Assembly (NCBI RefSeq): GCF_013213835.1
Contig: NZ_JABSSU010000003.1
Span: 487,796-551,795 of the forward strand
DNA from: Winogradskyella sp.
GTDB lineage: Bacteria > Bacteroidota > Bacteroidia > Flavobacteriales > Flavobacteriaceae
Direction of reading: 5' to 3'
DNA length: 64,000 nucleotides
Shown here: one piece after another, positions 9,173 through 18,457 of the stretch
How positions within the stretch are numbered: the first letter of the stretch is position 1
Layout of the letters: the number at the start of each line of letters is the position of its first letter
The notes under the pieces: model-generated
The model's database searches: none
What the model saw: the letters and a program-made list of their open reading frames with translations, nothing else
What the model was told of the DNA's origin: nothing
Program-made: the position numbers and the translations under genes

Positions 9173-9195
9173 ATATTGTATGTAATTTTAGAAAT

Positions 9196-9687
9196 CTATT
9201 GTCTTGTATAAACTTTTGTTGATGTTAAATAAGACACAACTTCTGTTCCTGCTTCGTTTTGAATTTCTACAGCATCAACTGTAACCGTGGTCATGGTATT
9301 GCCTTCTAAAATATATGACTCTAAATCCTCACGAGTATATACTACTGCATTACTTATTATGCCTTCACCACAATTGTATTGAAACGTGTAATTTGACATA
9401 TCAACATCTCGCAATCTAATATCAACTATTGGTAAGTATTCTAAACGATGTGTCATTAATCCTTCAGAATCAAATGAGACAACTTCTTTAAAGTCGCAAT
9501 CAAATTCATCTAAAATATTGGTGCTCATAATACCATCATTATTAAAATCTGTATCAATACCAATATTCCACTCCACCAATTGCCATGAACCAATATGAGC
9601 GTCTTGTTGTGAATCTTCTTTAGAGCAACTTGTAGTACAAATAAATGCGAATACTAATAAAACTAATTGTAAACTATTCTTTAACAT
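9196..9687 (-). CDS. lipocalin-like lipoprotein, function unknown
   Basis: 163 residues. An N-terminal lipoprotein signal (LVLLVFAFICTTSC, lipidated Cys at about 21) is followed by SKEDSQQ and then GSWQLVEWNIGID, the opening seen in many Bacteroidota lipocalin-like lipoproteins. The rest is beta-rich with a regular spacing of short strands (EVVSFDSEGLMTHRLEYL, NTMTTVTVDAVEI). Probably anchored in the outer membrane, facing the periplasm. No ligand can be predicted. It shares the bidirectional terminator with the convergent GNAT gene. Confidence 0.7.
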   Translation of the reverse strand: MLKNSLQLVLLVFAFICTTSCSKEDSQQDAHIGSWQLVEWNIGIDTDFNNDGIMSTNILDEFDCDFKEVVSFDSEGLMTHRLEYLPIVDIRLRDVDMSNYTFQYNCGEGIISNAVVYTREDLESYILEGNTMTTVTVDAVEIQNEAGTEVVSYLTSTKVYTRQ

Positions 9688-9791
9688 TTGGGGCGTATAG
9701 AAGTTTGATACAAATATATATCGGTATTCTACTTTACTAAAAACTTATAGACTAGCACTACTATTCTAACGATTAACTGCAGAAAATAAAC

Positions 9792-11114
9792 CTAAACTGG
9801 AAGATTCATAAAGTCGAATCTTACCAGGCCGTCTTCATCTATTTTGGAAAGCTTTACCTGATGAAGTGTATTAACTAACTCTGGATTCCAAGGAGTTTTC
9901 ACTTTGACATAGTTTTCGGTAAAACCATGGATGTAGCCTTCTTTATTCTCACTTTCAAATAATACTGTTCGCTCTGTATGTATTTGATTTTCGTAAAAAG
10001 CTCTTCGTTTTTTTACAGATAATCCACGAAGCATTTTACTGCGCTTAGCTCTTACATTTTTAGGCACAACACCATCCATTGCTGCGGCTTCTGTATTATC
10101 ACGCTCAGAATACGTAAACACATGCAAATAGGAAATATCTAATTCGTTTAAGAAGTTATAGGTTTCCAAAAAATGTTCTTCAGTTTCGCCTGGGAAACCA
10201 ACAATAATATCAACACCAATGCAAGCATGCGGCATCACTTCCTTTATTTTGGTAACACGATCAACATATAATTCTCGCATATAACGACGCTTCATTTTCT
10301 TTAAAATGTCATTACTACCACTTTGTAATGGCACATGAAAATGAGGCACAAAAGCTCTTGATTGAGACACTAAATCAATCGTTTCGTTCTTCAATAGGTT
10401 AGGTTCTATTGAGGATATTCTCAATCGCTCAATACCTTCAACTTTATCTAGCTCTGTAACTAAATCAAGAAACGTGTGCTCGTGTTTCTTATTACCAAAT
10501 TCACCTTTACCGTAATCTCCAATATTCACACCAGTAAGTACAATTTCTTTAATACCTTTTTCTGAAATTTCATGTGCATTCTTTAGCACATTTTCCATAG
10601 TATCACTTCGAGAAATTCCTCTTGCAAGAGGAATAGTACAATAGGTACATTTATAATCGCATCCGTCTTGAACCTTTAAAAATGCTCTAGTTCTGTCACC
10701 TATTGAATAACTACCAACATAAAAATCGGCATCTTCAATTTCGCAAGAATGTACTTCACCAAAATCGTTCTTGGATAGGTCATTAAGATAATCGGTAATT
10801 TTAAATTTTTCCGTTGCACCAAGCACCAGATCCACACCATTAACATCTGCGAGTTCTTCTGGTTTTAGTTGTGCATAACAACCAATAGCTGCAACAAAAG
10901 CTTCAGGATTGACCTTCTGAGCTTGCTTAACTATGGTTTTAAAGCGTTTGTCAGCGTTTTCGGTTACAGAACACGTGTTTATAACATAAATATCTGCTTT
11001 TTCACTAAAGTCCACACGATCAAAACCTTCGTCTTTAAAACTTCTAGCAATTGTAGAGGTCTCTGAGAAGTTTAGCTTACAACCTAAAGTATAGAAAGCT
11101 ACTTTTTTATTCAT
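9792..11114 (-). CDS. mtaB: tRNA t6A37 methylthiotransferase MtaB
   Basis: 440 residues from the ATG at 11112-11114; an in-frame ATG 24 bases upstream (11138) is possible, but KKVAFYTLGCKLN is the usual family start. Converts N6-threonylcarbamoyladenosine 37 of tRNAs to the 2-methylthio form. The N-terminal domain has the three cluster-binding Cys (TLGCKLN, NTCSVT, IGCYAQ; about 12, 48, 79). The radical-SAM motif is CDYKCTYC at about 152-159. Downstream are LTGVNIGDYG and FHVPLQSGSNDILKKMKRRY, typical of this branch. The final 60 residues correspond to the TRAM region. Cytoplasmic, single gene. Confidence 0.95.
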   Translation of the reverse strand: MNKKVAFYTLGCKLNFSETSTIARSFKDEGFDRVDFSEKADIYVINTCSVTENADKRFKTIVKQAQKVNPEAFVAAIGCYAQLKPEELADVNGVDLVLGATEKFKITDYLNDLSKNDFGEVHSCEIEDADFYVGSYSIGDRTRAFLKVQDGCDYKCTYCTIPLARGISRSDTMENVLKNAHEISEKGIKEIVLTGVNIGDYGKGEFGNKKHEHTFLDLVTELDKVEGIERLRISSIEPNLLKNETIDLVSQSRAFVPHFHVPLQSGSNDILKKMKRRYMRELYVDRVTKIKEVMPHACIGVDIIVGFPGETEEHFLETYNFLNELDISYLHVFTYSERDNTEAAAMDGVVPKNVRAKRSKMLRGLSVKKRRAFYENQIHTERTVLFESENKEGYIHGFTENYVKVKTPWNPELVNTLHQVKLSKIDEDGLVRFDFMNLPV

Positions 11115-11180
11115 TTGTCTATCAACTACTTCAGCCAAGTCAGAAATCTATTTATATTTACTTGTTAAAATTAAAGTGCG

Positions 11181-11188
11181 CAAATTTA
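11181..11188 (-). promoter_or_regulatory. -7 element for mtaB
   Basis: The minus strand reads TAAATTTG, an exact consensus match, 66 bases upstream of the preferred mtaB ATG; TTG trinucleotides lie 13 and 21 bases further upstream. Confidence 0.5.
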
Positions 11189-11257
11189 CGCAATTGTTAG
11201 ACAATCTCACAATTAACTCAGACCTCAAACGTTAAAACTCAATAAACTACATCTTAT

Positions 11258-12409
11258 ATGTCTAAAGTTGATGCAAGAATTGCAGAAGTCAAATCATTTT
11301 TTAGAAATAATGATACTGTTCTTGGATACAGAAAACTCATGGATTGCGTCATTGATAGGCAAGACCTAGATATTTATAACGAAGTCATTTCATTAACAGA
11401 TTGGAAAGAAAAACATCCGAATGAGGAAAAAGAACTGATTGAAAGGTCATTACAAATTCTAGATCGTGTTTCTAAAATACCTGTAACCGAATATGATACC
11501 AACAAACCATTAGTCATTGGTAAAAAGCTCATTAAAAGCTATGGATATAAACGCTTTAAACTTGGACCTATATCTATTAAAATACATAAAGGTGAAGTTT
11601 ATGGTTTAGTCGGTGAAAATGGAAACGGAAAGACAACATTACTTAGATTACTTGCCAAAGAATTAAAACATAATAGTGGTTCTTTAGATTTTGAATTTGA
11701 TAATAGTTATGATTCGGATTATGACCTTAGAACTAATCTCGTTTATATACCACAACGTACACAAAAATGGTACGGTAGCCTAAAGGACAATCTCAAATTT
11801 GTGTTATCTAGTTATGGTGTTTCACCAGAAGAAAATGAGACTCGCGTATTAATGATGATTGCTCGTTTTGGATTATGGAATTATAAGCATCTAAAATGGA
11901 GTGAACTGTCATCTGGTTATAAAATGCGATTTGAACTGGCAAGAACTATGCTTAGACAGCCAGAATTACTATTACTTGATGAGCCATTAGCTAACTTAGA
12001 TGTTTTAGCACAACAAGTAATATTAGAAGATTTAAAATCACTTTGTAACTCTATAAACAATCCTGTAGCACTTATTTTAAGTTCTCAACAGCTGTACGAG
12101 GTTGAAAAAATATCAGACAAGGTTATTTATCTTAAGAATGGACAATACAAGGACAACAAAGAAGAACAAGTAGAAGATGAAAATCAATTAATTGTTGAAA
12201 TTGATTGTAATGCCGATCGTGAAAAACTACTTTCAATATTTGAAGGTTTACAATTAAATAAGCTCATATTTAATGGAGGAATTTATGTTGGTTATTTTGA
12301 TGAAACAACAGCATTTCATGAAGTTCTCCAAGTTTTAGGTCATCATGAAATAGATGTGACTTATACTAGAAATATTACTAAATCAACCAGACGCTTTTTT
12401 GTTTCGTAA
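11258..12409 (+). CDS. ABC transporter ATPase with extra N-terminal domain
   Basis: 383 residues. The first 85 residues are a helical, charged region not found in a minimal ATPase. The nucleotide-binding domain follows: Walker A GENGNGKT at 119-126, Q-loop Gln166 in YIPQRTQ, signature LSSGY at 217-221, Walker B LLLLDE at 237-242 and a D-loop in NLD. The H-loop, normally SSH, reads SSQQ (Gln277), so the usual switch histidine is missing. The C-terminal 80 residues form a regulatory-like tail. The stop codon overlaps the next gene's start (TAATG), so the ATPase is very likely paired with the adjacent membrane protein. Direction of transport is not evident. Confidence 0.88.
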   Translation: MSKVDARIAEVKSFFRNNDTVLGYRKLMDCVIDRQDLDIYNEVISLTDWKEKHPNEEKELIERSLQILDRVSKIPVTEYDTNKPLVIGKKLIKSYGYKRFKLGPISIKIHKGEVYGLVGENGNGKTTLLRLLAKELKHNSGSLDFEFDNSYDSDYDLRTNLVYIPQRTQKWYGSLKDNLKFVLSSYGVSPEENETRVLMMIARFGLWNYKHLKWSELSSGYKMRFELARTMLRQPELLLLDEPLANLDVLAQQVILEDLKSLCNSINNPVALILSSQQLYEVEKISDKVIYLKNGQYKDNKEEQVEDENQLIVEIDCNADREKLLSIFEGLQLNKLIFNGGIYVGYFDETTAFHEVLQVLGHHEIDVTYTRNITKSTRRFFVS

Positions 12410-14202
12410 TGCTGCCTGCAATGAAAAAATTTATATACAATACAAATCAATATTTACTAGAACGCTTTCCTAATATCTGGAATACTAAAATTGTTTGGAT
12501 GCTTGGCATCAGCGCTATCATTCACTTGGTATTCTACATCCTTGGTTTTATCGCATTGTCTAATGTAGAGACGCTTCATAAAAAAAGAAACGTGGATATT
12601 TTCTTTGAGAATGGTTCTATCTTTTTTAGCATTCTTATATCCATACTGCTTATTGTAATTTGGTTGACCCAAATGTTTAAGAATAATGGTTTTAAAAACT
12701 TCTATCCTACCAGTAAATACAAATTGTTTTTACAATTTGTATATTATTTCATAATCGTTTTTGTGAGCTGTACATTCTACTTTTCTTACATGTTCGGACT
12801 AAAACACTATATCAATCTGACTTATGATGATGACGTTTTTGTAGAAGAGGTGAATAACGCAAATAAAGCTGCCGTATTCCTTTCGCATAATTTAAATGAT
12901 TACATGATTAATCATAGAAAATATCCATCACCATACGACACAATTTATTGTGAGACCAACTCAGGATTAGTTGATGGAAGATTTACCTATTTAGAATACT
13001 ATGATAAGTCTTATCAGTTTTATACATTAAGAAAAGAAATCATTGATTTTAAAGATGTTTACTCTAATGAAAACATACAGAAAAAAGGTTATGTTTATTT
13101 TATTACATCAGACTCAACACGCACCTACTACTACAAGGAAAATGTTGTAGATATTAAAGATCTTCATACTTCATATCAAACATTTCCATTAAGTTTTAAT
13201 GAATACAGCTATGAGGCTGAACCTTCTTATTTTAATTTTTCAAATGCGTTTTACAAACTGAAAAACGGGAATGACAATGATTATTCAGAATTTGAGTTTG
13301 ATTATTTAAGCACATATCCATATCAAAAGAAAAAGAACAGTATTGAGCGTGCAATACGAAACAAATCAAATCATGATTTACTTTTAGAAAATGATGCAAC
13401 TAAAATTAAAAATACATTAGAAACATTTTTATCCTATTGTAGCAAGTATAACATCGAAACAAATATTTCTGTAGAAACATGGTACAACATCATAAATACA
13501 GGACCAGAATACAAAGTCAAGGCTTTAATAGGACAATCTAAACCTATTAAAGGAGAATTTCAATTCGCTGAGGAACGTACAGCACTAGAAGAATACATTG
13601 ATGAGATTACTACCAATTATTATATTAAATCTGAAGATTTAGAAACAGCGTTTAAGAATATTGACACCATAAAAAACTATACGGTTATCAACGGCTCAAT
13701 TCACGTCTTTTTATGGATTGCCTTTTCATTGTCAATACTCATATTTTGTTTTAGAATTAGCAACCTAAGAACTTTTATTTTCTCAATAATTGCAGGTGTT
13801 GTGTTATTCTTATTTACACTTTTGATTATTGCTATTTATGGTTACTTAGTCAAAGGTGATTTTAGTGAATATTTTGCAATGTATTTAACTTTAATTATTT
13901 CAACAATTGTTCTAATAATTCCATTGTTCTATAAAGATAAATTCAGAAAACTATTAGTTGGGGTTTGCCTTAACCTAACCATCGCAGGTTTTATTCCATA
14001 TGTTTTACTCATTCTTGCCATAATTACAAGTCATCAAAGTGATTATTGTAGAAGTTTGGTTTTTGAGGAGAGAGATTGTTTTGTCCTTTTAAATGATATA
14101 GGCTTTGTAACTACCAGCGTTTTCTTGTTTGTCTCTGCACTCGTATTTATGTACTTTTATGCTTCTATAATTAAACAATGGCGAGCACTACCAGAACAAT
14201 AA
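12409..14202 (+). CDS. ABC transporter membrane component, atypical, 8 TM
   Basis: 597 residues; the start is ATG 12409 or the in-frame ATG at 12421 (MKKFIYNTN). I do not recognise a named family. Three membrane segments near the N-terminus (about 27-50, 68-90, 108-130) are followed by a soluble, Tyr/Asn/Lys-rich loop of about 300 residues (135-430), and then five membrane segments (about 433-455, 462-485, 495-515, 522-548, 565-590). That layout resembles ABC-2 or MacB-like permeases with an extracytoplasmic domain more than DppB/DppC permeases. The 1-base overlap with the ATPase and the 25-base overlap with the binding-protein gene argue for one complex. Confidence 0.7.
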   Translation: MLPAMKKFIYNTNQYLLERFPNIWNTKIVWMLGISAIIHLVFYILGFIALSNVETLHKKRNVDIFFENGSIFFSILISILLIVIWLTQMFKNNGFKNFYPTSKYKLFLQFVYYFIIVFVSCTFYFSYMFGLKHYINLTYDDDVFVEEVNNANKAAVFLSHNLNDYMINHRKYPSPYDTIYCETNSGLVDGRFTYLEYYDKSYQFYTLRKEIIDFKDVYSNENIQKKGYVYFITSDSTRTYYYKENVVDIKDLHTSYQTFPLSFNEYSYEAEPSYFNFSNAFYKLKNGNDNDYSEFEFDYLSTYPYQKKKNSIERAIRNKSNHDLLLENDATKIKNTLETFLSYCSKYNIETNISVETWYNIINTGPEYKVKALIGQSKPIKGEFQFAEERTALEEYIDEITTNYYIKSEDLETAFKNIDTIKNYTVINGSIHVFLWIAFSLSILIFCFRISNLRTFIFSIIAGVVLFLFTLLIIAIYGYLVKGDFSEYFAMYLTLIISTIVLIIPLFYKDKFRKLLVGVCLNLTIAGFIPYVLLILAIITSHQSDYCRSLVFEERDCFVLLNDIGFVTTSVFLFVSALVFMYFYASIIKQWRALPEQ

Positions 14203-15824
14203 GTATTTTTAATTCAACTGTTAAATATCTTTATGTCGTAATTGTCATTTGTGGTATTTTAATCTCTTGCGACAGTGATAAATCTAAAAGTCTAGACCAT
14301 CTCGTTTTTAGATATAATGAACATAAGAATATTAGTTCGTTAGATCCCGCATTCTCCAAAGATAACGCAGATATATGGGCAACACACCAACTCTTTAATG
14401 GCTTGGTGCAAATGGATGATCAACTTAATGTAAAACCTTGTATTGCTAAACATTGGACAATCACTGATAGTGCAACCACCTACACGTTCAACTTACGTAA
14501 AGATGTATACTTCCATAAGCACCAATTATTTGGTAACGATTTAACAAGAACAGCAACAGCTCATGATTTTGAATATAGTTTTAATCGCATAAAAGATAAA
14601 GCTATAGCATCACCAGGTAGTTGGGTTTTAAATAAGGTTGAAGAATTTGGCGCAGTAAACGATTCTACGTTTCAAATTAAACTGAAACAGCCATTTCCTG
14701 CTTTTCTTGGTTTATTAACCATGAAATACTGTTCTGTAGTTCCTAAAGAAATTGTAAATCATTTCGGTAGTGATTTTAGATCTCATCCTATTGGAACTGG
14801 TCCGTTTGAATTTAAACGTTGGGAAGAAAATATTAAACTCGTTTTTAGAAAAAACAATAACTATTTCGAAAAAGACAGTACAGGAAAATTACTACCACAT
14901 CTTGAAGCCATTGCTATCACTTTTTTACCAGATAAGCAAAGTGAGTTCCTGCAGTTTGCGCAAGGAAATATAGATTTTGTTTCAGGATTGGATGATTCTT
15001 ATAAAGATGAAATATTAACCGCGGATGGAAAATTAAGGTCTAAATATGTTGATAAGGTTAACATGATTAGAGGCCCATATTTAAATACAGAGTACTTGGG
15101 ATTTTACATGGAAACTGAAATCAAAGAATTTCAATCCGTAAAACTTAGGAAAGCCATAAATCTAGGTTTTGATAGAAGTAAAATGATGACCTATTTACGT
15201 AACGGTATTGGCATACCTGCATATGGAGGCTTTATCCCTAAAGGTTTACCAGGATATGATGATACCATTGGCTTTACTTACCAACCAGAGACTGCCAAAC
15301 AACTCATTTCTGAATTTAAATCTGAGACAGGTATTCAAAATCCAGAAATAACCATCACAACTATCAGTAATTATTTAAGTTTTTGCGAATTTATACAAAG
15401 AGAATTTCAAAAAATTGGCTTACAAGTTAATATTGATGTAATACCTGCATCTAGTCTTAAAGATGGTAAGGCAAACGGGCAACTCGATTTTTTTAGAGCA
15501 AGTTGGATTGCAGATTACCCAGATGCAGAGAACTATTTGTCTTTGTATTACAGCGAAAACTTTGCCCCAAATGGACCTAATTACACGCATTATTCTAATA
15601 GAGAATTTGATGCTTTGTACGAAGCGGCTTATTTAGAAACGAATCCAACGGCAAGAGCACAACTCTATACCAAAATGGACTCTTTAGTAATGACTAATGC
15701 GCCTATTGTACCTCTATTCTATGATGAAGTGGTACGCTTTACCAGAAAAGAAGTTGAAAATTTAGGTATAAATGCAACTAACCTGCTAGAACTTAAAAAT
15801 GTAAGGAAAGCTGAAAGTGATTAG
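14178..15824 (+). CDS. extracellular solute-binding lipoprotein, family 5 (peptide-type)
   Basis: 548 residues. The lipobox ends ILISC with Cys31, followed by Asp at +2, which in E. coli would keep it at the inner membrane. Family 5 (OppA/DppA) signatures include LDPAFSKDNADIWATHQLFNGLVQ near 53-76, IGTGPFEFKRWEENIKLVF near 203-221 and VKLRKAINLGFDR near 316. Likely binds short peptides or similar ligands. No DppBCDF-type permease is present; the neighbours are an unusual ATPase and membrane protein, whose reading frame it overlaps by 25 bases. The ATG at 14178 is the only sensible start that keeps the lipoprotein signal. Confidence 0.87.
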   Translation: MASTTRTISIFNSTVKYLYVVIVICGILISCDSDKSKSLDHLVFRYNEHKNISSLDPAFSKDNADIWATHQLFNGLVQMDDQLNVKPCIAKHWTITDSATTYTFNLRKDVYFHKHQLFGNDLTRTATAHDFEYSFNRIKDKAIASPGSWVLNKVEEFGAVNDSTFQIKLKQPFPAFLGLLTMKYCSVVPKEIVNHFGSDFRSHPIGTGPFEFKRWEENIKLVFRKNNNYFEKDSTGKLLPHLEAIAITFLPDKQSEFLQFAQGNIDFVSGLDDSYKDEILTADGKLRSKYVDKVNMIRGPYLNTEYLGFYMETEIKEFQSVKLRKAINLGFDRSKMMTYLRNGIGIPAYGGFIPKGLPGYDDTIGFTYQPETAKQLISEFKSETGIQNPEITITTISNYLSFCEFIQREFQKIGLQVNIDVIPASSLKDGKANGQLDFFRASWIADYPDAENYLSLYYSENFAPNGPNYTHYSNREFDALYEAAYLETNPTARAQLYTKMDSLVMTNAPIVPLFYDEVVRFTRKEVENLGINATNLLELKNVRKAESD

Positions 15825-15843
15825 TGATTAATGATTAGTAATT
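15816..15843 (+). repeat. four tandem heptamers across a stop codon
   Basis: Units read AGTGATT, AGTGATT, AATGATT, AGTAATT; the TAG stop of the solute-binding protein lies within the first two units. TGATTAA (15825-15831) also pairs with TTAATCA (15862-15868), giving a weak hairpin between the convergent genes. Confidence 0.7.
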
Positions 15844-15870
15844 AGTCGACATCGTAAATCGTTAATCATC

Positions 15871-16779
15871 TTAAAATTTTTCAAAATAGTACAAATCGTC
15901 ACCACCTTCACCTTTGAGACGTCTTGACGAAATATATCCTGTTGTTAAATCATCATTTAAGAAAAAAGAAAAATCATCTCCTCTGCTATTTATTGGTGCA
16001 GCTAATGATTTTGGTTTTTGTTCTTCATCATTAGATTCTAAATCATAGACATAAATATCTAGTCCGCCTTTACCTCCGCGTCTATTAGATGTAAAATAGA
16101 GCTTATTATCAGCACTTATGAATGGAAATATCTCGGTACGTGAAGAATTGATATCGTCATCCAATCTTACAACATCACCGTAAGTTATATGATTTGACAC
16201 TGACACTTTATATAAATCAGATTTACCCTTTGTACCTTCTCTATCAGAAATAAAATAAAGTGTACTCCCATCAGGACTTAAAGCCGGATGCGCATAATTA
16301 AAATCTTGTTCGCAAAAAGGCAAAACTTCAAAGTTAGTCCAACCTTTGCCTTGAACATATTCAGCTCTACTGATCTGCAAGTTATAAGTATCAATACCTT
16401 TGAGTTTATTTGTCCCTTTACTCAATTGATTCGTCGTAAAATACATGTACTTTCCATCTTTAGAAAATGTTGCAGCAGACATATTGAACGCACTCAAATC
16501 TGTTTTTTTTACAGGTTTTGGATTTAGTATTTCACCATCTTCACTAACTTCAGAGGTATACATGGTATAAATGTAACCATCAAACTTATCCTTAATTGGT
16601 CTTCCGCGTTTTGTGGTAAGGTTATAACTAAAATACAAGGAATCACCCACAACTCTCGCAGCAAAATGATCGTACCTGTTATTAATGTCTAGTTTCTTTA
16701 CTTCTACATCTTTACTTTGACAAAAAGAAATAGAAAACATTAAAATAAAAAGAAGTGTTAGTGGGGCTTTATTCTTCAT
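15871..16779 (-). CDS. exported PD40/WD40-like beta-propeller protein
   Basis: 302 residues. A signal peptide (about 1-20, LLFILMFSISFCQS) is followed by repeated PD40 blades of the TolB type: AATFSKDGKYMYFTTNQ, AHPALSPDGSTLYFISDREGTKG and FISADNKLYFTSNRRGG. The end has GDDFSFFLNDDLTTGYISSRR. No OmpA or sorting domain is seen, so it is probably periplasmic or loosely bound to the envelope. The ATG overlaps the stop of the GlmU-like gene by one base, so they are translationally coupled. Similar propellers accompany gliding/T9SS or TonB systems, but no specific role can be assigned here. Confidence 0.78.
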   Translation of the reverse strand: MKNKAPLTLLFILMFSISFCQSKDVEVKKLDINNRYDHFAARVVGDSLYFSYNLTTKRGRPIKDKFDGYIYTMYTSEVSEDGEILNPKPVKKTDLSAFNMSAATFSKDGKYMYFTTNQLSKGTNKLKGIDTYNLQISRAEYVQGKGWTNFEVLPFCEQDFNYAHPALSPDGSTLYFISDREGTKGKSDLYKVSVSNHITYGDVVRLDDDINSSRTEIFPFISADNKLYFTSNRRGGKGGLDIYVYDLESNDEEQKPKSLAAPINSRGDDFSFFLNDDLTTGYISSRRLKGEGGDDLYYFEKF

Positions 16780-17954
16780 TATTCTCTTCTATATTGTTTA
16801 GTTTCTTCAAAAATATGTTCTAAAATGGCTTTATCTTTATCGGTTAAGGCTTCATTGCGTCTTGCCATAACAACCTCAGCAACCTCAAAAGCTTTATTTG
16901 TTTTATAAGTGACAAACCCTTTACTTCCACCCCATGAAAAACTTGGTACAAAATTTCGAGGAAAACCACTTCCAAAAATATTAGAACTCACACCAACAAC
17001 TGTACCAGTATTAAACATGGTGTTAATTCCGCATTTACTATGATCACCCATCATAAGGCCGCAGAACTGCAAACCAGTTTTTGCAAAACCACCAGTTTCA
17101 TAATCCCATAATCTTACTTCAGCATAATTATTTTTAAGATTACTGTTATTGGTATCCGCGCCAAGATTACACCATTCACCTAAAACAGAATTTCCTAAAA
17201 ACCCATCATGCCCTTTATTAGAATATCCAAAAATCACCGAATTGTTAACCTCACCACCAACCTTACTAAAAGGCCCTACAGTAGTTGGACCATAAATTTT
17301 AGCACCTAACTTTAATGCTGCATGTTCACACAACGCAAAAGGACCTCTTACAATAGAACCTTCCATAACTTCAGCATTTTTACCTATGTAAATTGGCCCA
17401 GAACTTGCATTTAATGTTGCAAAAGTCAATTTAGCACCTTTTTCAATAAATATATTTTCAGGGTTAATAACATTTACTGTACTTGGTATAGGTTCTGAAG
17501 TTCTGTCGTCTGTAATCAAGGTAAAATCTTCTGCAATGACTTCACCATTTTTAGAAAAAATATCCCAAGTGTTTTCAATCTTTATAATATCACCTTCAAA
17601 CTCTATAGCTTCAAAGGTTGAAAAATCACTAACTTCTTCTCCTTCTTTTGCAAAAAAGGCAATAACATCTTCATCTTTAAACAATGCATGGTTATGACCT
17701 AAGTTCTTTACAATTTCTACAACTTCTCTGTTTGGTAAAAAGGATGCATTAATCATAATGTTATCTTCCATTTCTACCATAGGATATTTATCAGACAAAT
17801 AATCTTCTGTAACTGTAGTAGTGGTATATTCGAGGTAAGATTCCCACTTCTGACGTATGGTCAATATACCAACCCTAATATCCGCAACAGGTCTTGTATA
17901 AGTAAATGGTAAAAGACTATTTCGATAAGGTCCATCAAAAAGTATATAGTTCAT
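16779..17954 (-). CDS. GlmU-like sugar nucleotidyltransferase/acyltransferase
   Basis: 391 residues, matching the alternative GlmU-type protein of Bacteroidota. The N-terminal half (MNYILFDGPYRNSLLPFTYTRPVADIRVGILTIRQKW) lacks the canonical nucleotide-binding GxGTRM loop of ordinary GlmU. The C-terminal half (about 180-350) is a left-handed beta-helix with hexapeptide repeats (IYIGKNAEVMEGSIVRGPFALCEHAALKLGAKIYG). Proposed to act in UDP-GlcNAc formation in the cytoplasm; activity should be treated as inferred. It is co-directional and overlapping with the PD40 gene and preceded by the rpmE2 terminator. Confidence 0.85.
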   Translation of the reverse strand: MNYILFDGPYRNSLLPFTYTRPVADIRVGILTIRQKWESYLEYTTTTVTEDYLSDKYPMVEMEDNIMINASFLPNREVVEIVKNLGHNHALFKDEDVIAFFAKEGEEVSDFSTFEAIEFEGDIIKIENTWDIFSKNGEVIAEDFTLITDDRTSEPIPSTVNVINPENIFIEKGAKLTFATLNASSGPIYIGKNAEVMEGSIVRGPFALCEHAALKLGAKIYGPTTVGPFSKVGGEVNNSVIFGYSNKGHDGFLGNSVLGEWCNLGADTNNSNLKNNYAEVRLWDYETGGFAKTGLQFCGLMMGDHSKCGINTMFNTGTVVGVSSNIFGSGFPRNFVPSFSWGGSKGFVTYKTNKAFEVAEVVMARRNEALTDKDKAILEHIFEETKQYRRE

Positions 17955-18007
17955 TGAAAAAGATTTAGTTGTCGTATTACTTCAAAATTAGGGTAAATAC
18001 AGAAAAC

Positions 18008-18041
18008 AAAAAAGCCTTTCTTGAATAAAGAAAGGCTTTTT
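18008..18041 (-). terminator. rpmE2 terminator
   Basis: AAAAAGCCTTTCTT pairs with AAGAAAGGCTTTTT (arms ending 18022 and starting 18028), with a 5-base loop and U tails. Confidence 0.85.
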
Positions 18042-18063
18042 CGAATATAAGTAGACTAAGTTA

Positions 18064-18315
18064 TTATTTCTTAAACTTAGCGTATTTACTTTTAAATTTA
18101 TCAATACGACCAGCAGTGTCAACTAACTTAGACTTACCAGTGTAATAAGGATGAGATGTTCTTGAAATTTCTAATTTTACAAGTGGATATTCAACACCTT
18201 CAACCTCGATAGTTTCGTTTGTCTCTGCAGTAGACTTCGTTAAAAACACATCATCATTAGACATATCTTTGAATGCTACTACTCTATAATTTTCTGGATG
18301 TATTCCTGCTTTCAT
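18064..18315 (-). CDS. rpmE2: 50S ribosomal protein bL31, type B
   Basis: 83 residues, starting [20 protein letters not shown] and containing the type B core [43 protein letters not shown]. The zinc-binding CxxC pair of type A proteins is absent, as expected for the zinc-independent form. Large-subunit ribosomal protein at a subunit bridge. In several bacteria the type B gene is induced by zinc shortage, but no Zur box is evident here and the promoter matches the housekeeping consensus, so it is probably the main L31 of this organism. Confidence 0.97.
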   Translation of the reverse strand: MKAGIHPENYRVVAFKDMSNDDVFLTKSTAETNETIEVEGVEYPLVKLEISRTSHPYYTGKSKLVDTAGRIDKFKSKYAKFKK

Positions 18316-18353
18316 CGCTAAATGCTTTATTTAATTTCGATTTTTTCGAGGTG

Positions 18354-18383
18354 CAAATTTAATTATTTTTTACAAACCTACAA
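18354..18383 (-). promoter_or_regulatory. rpmE2 promoter, full Bacteroidota consensus
   Basis: The minus strand reads TTG (18381-18383), 19 bases, then TAAATTTG (18354-18361), 38 bases before the rpmE2 ATG. The geometry is identical to the rpmH promoter. Confidence 0.75.
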
Positions 18384-18457
18384 TCTTTTTCAACAAGTTT
18401 TTTAATTAAAATTCATACATACACATTGCTTTTAATGTAGCTCTAAAATCTAATCCT

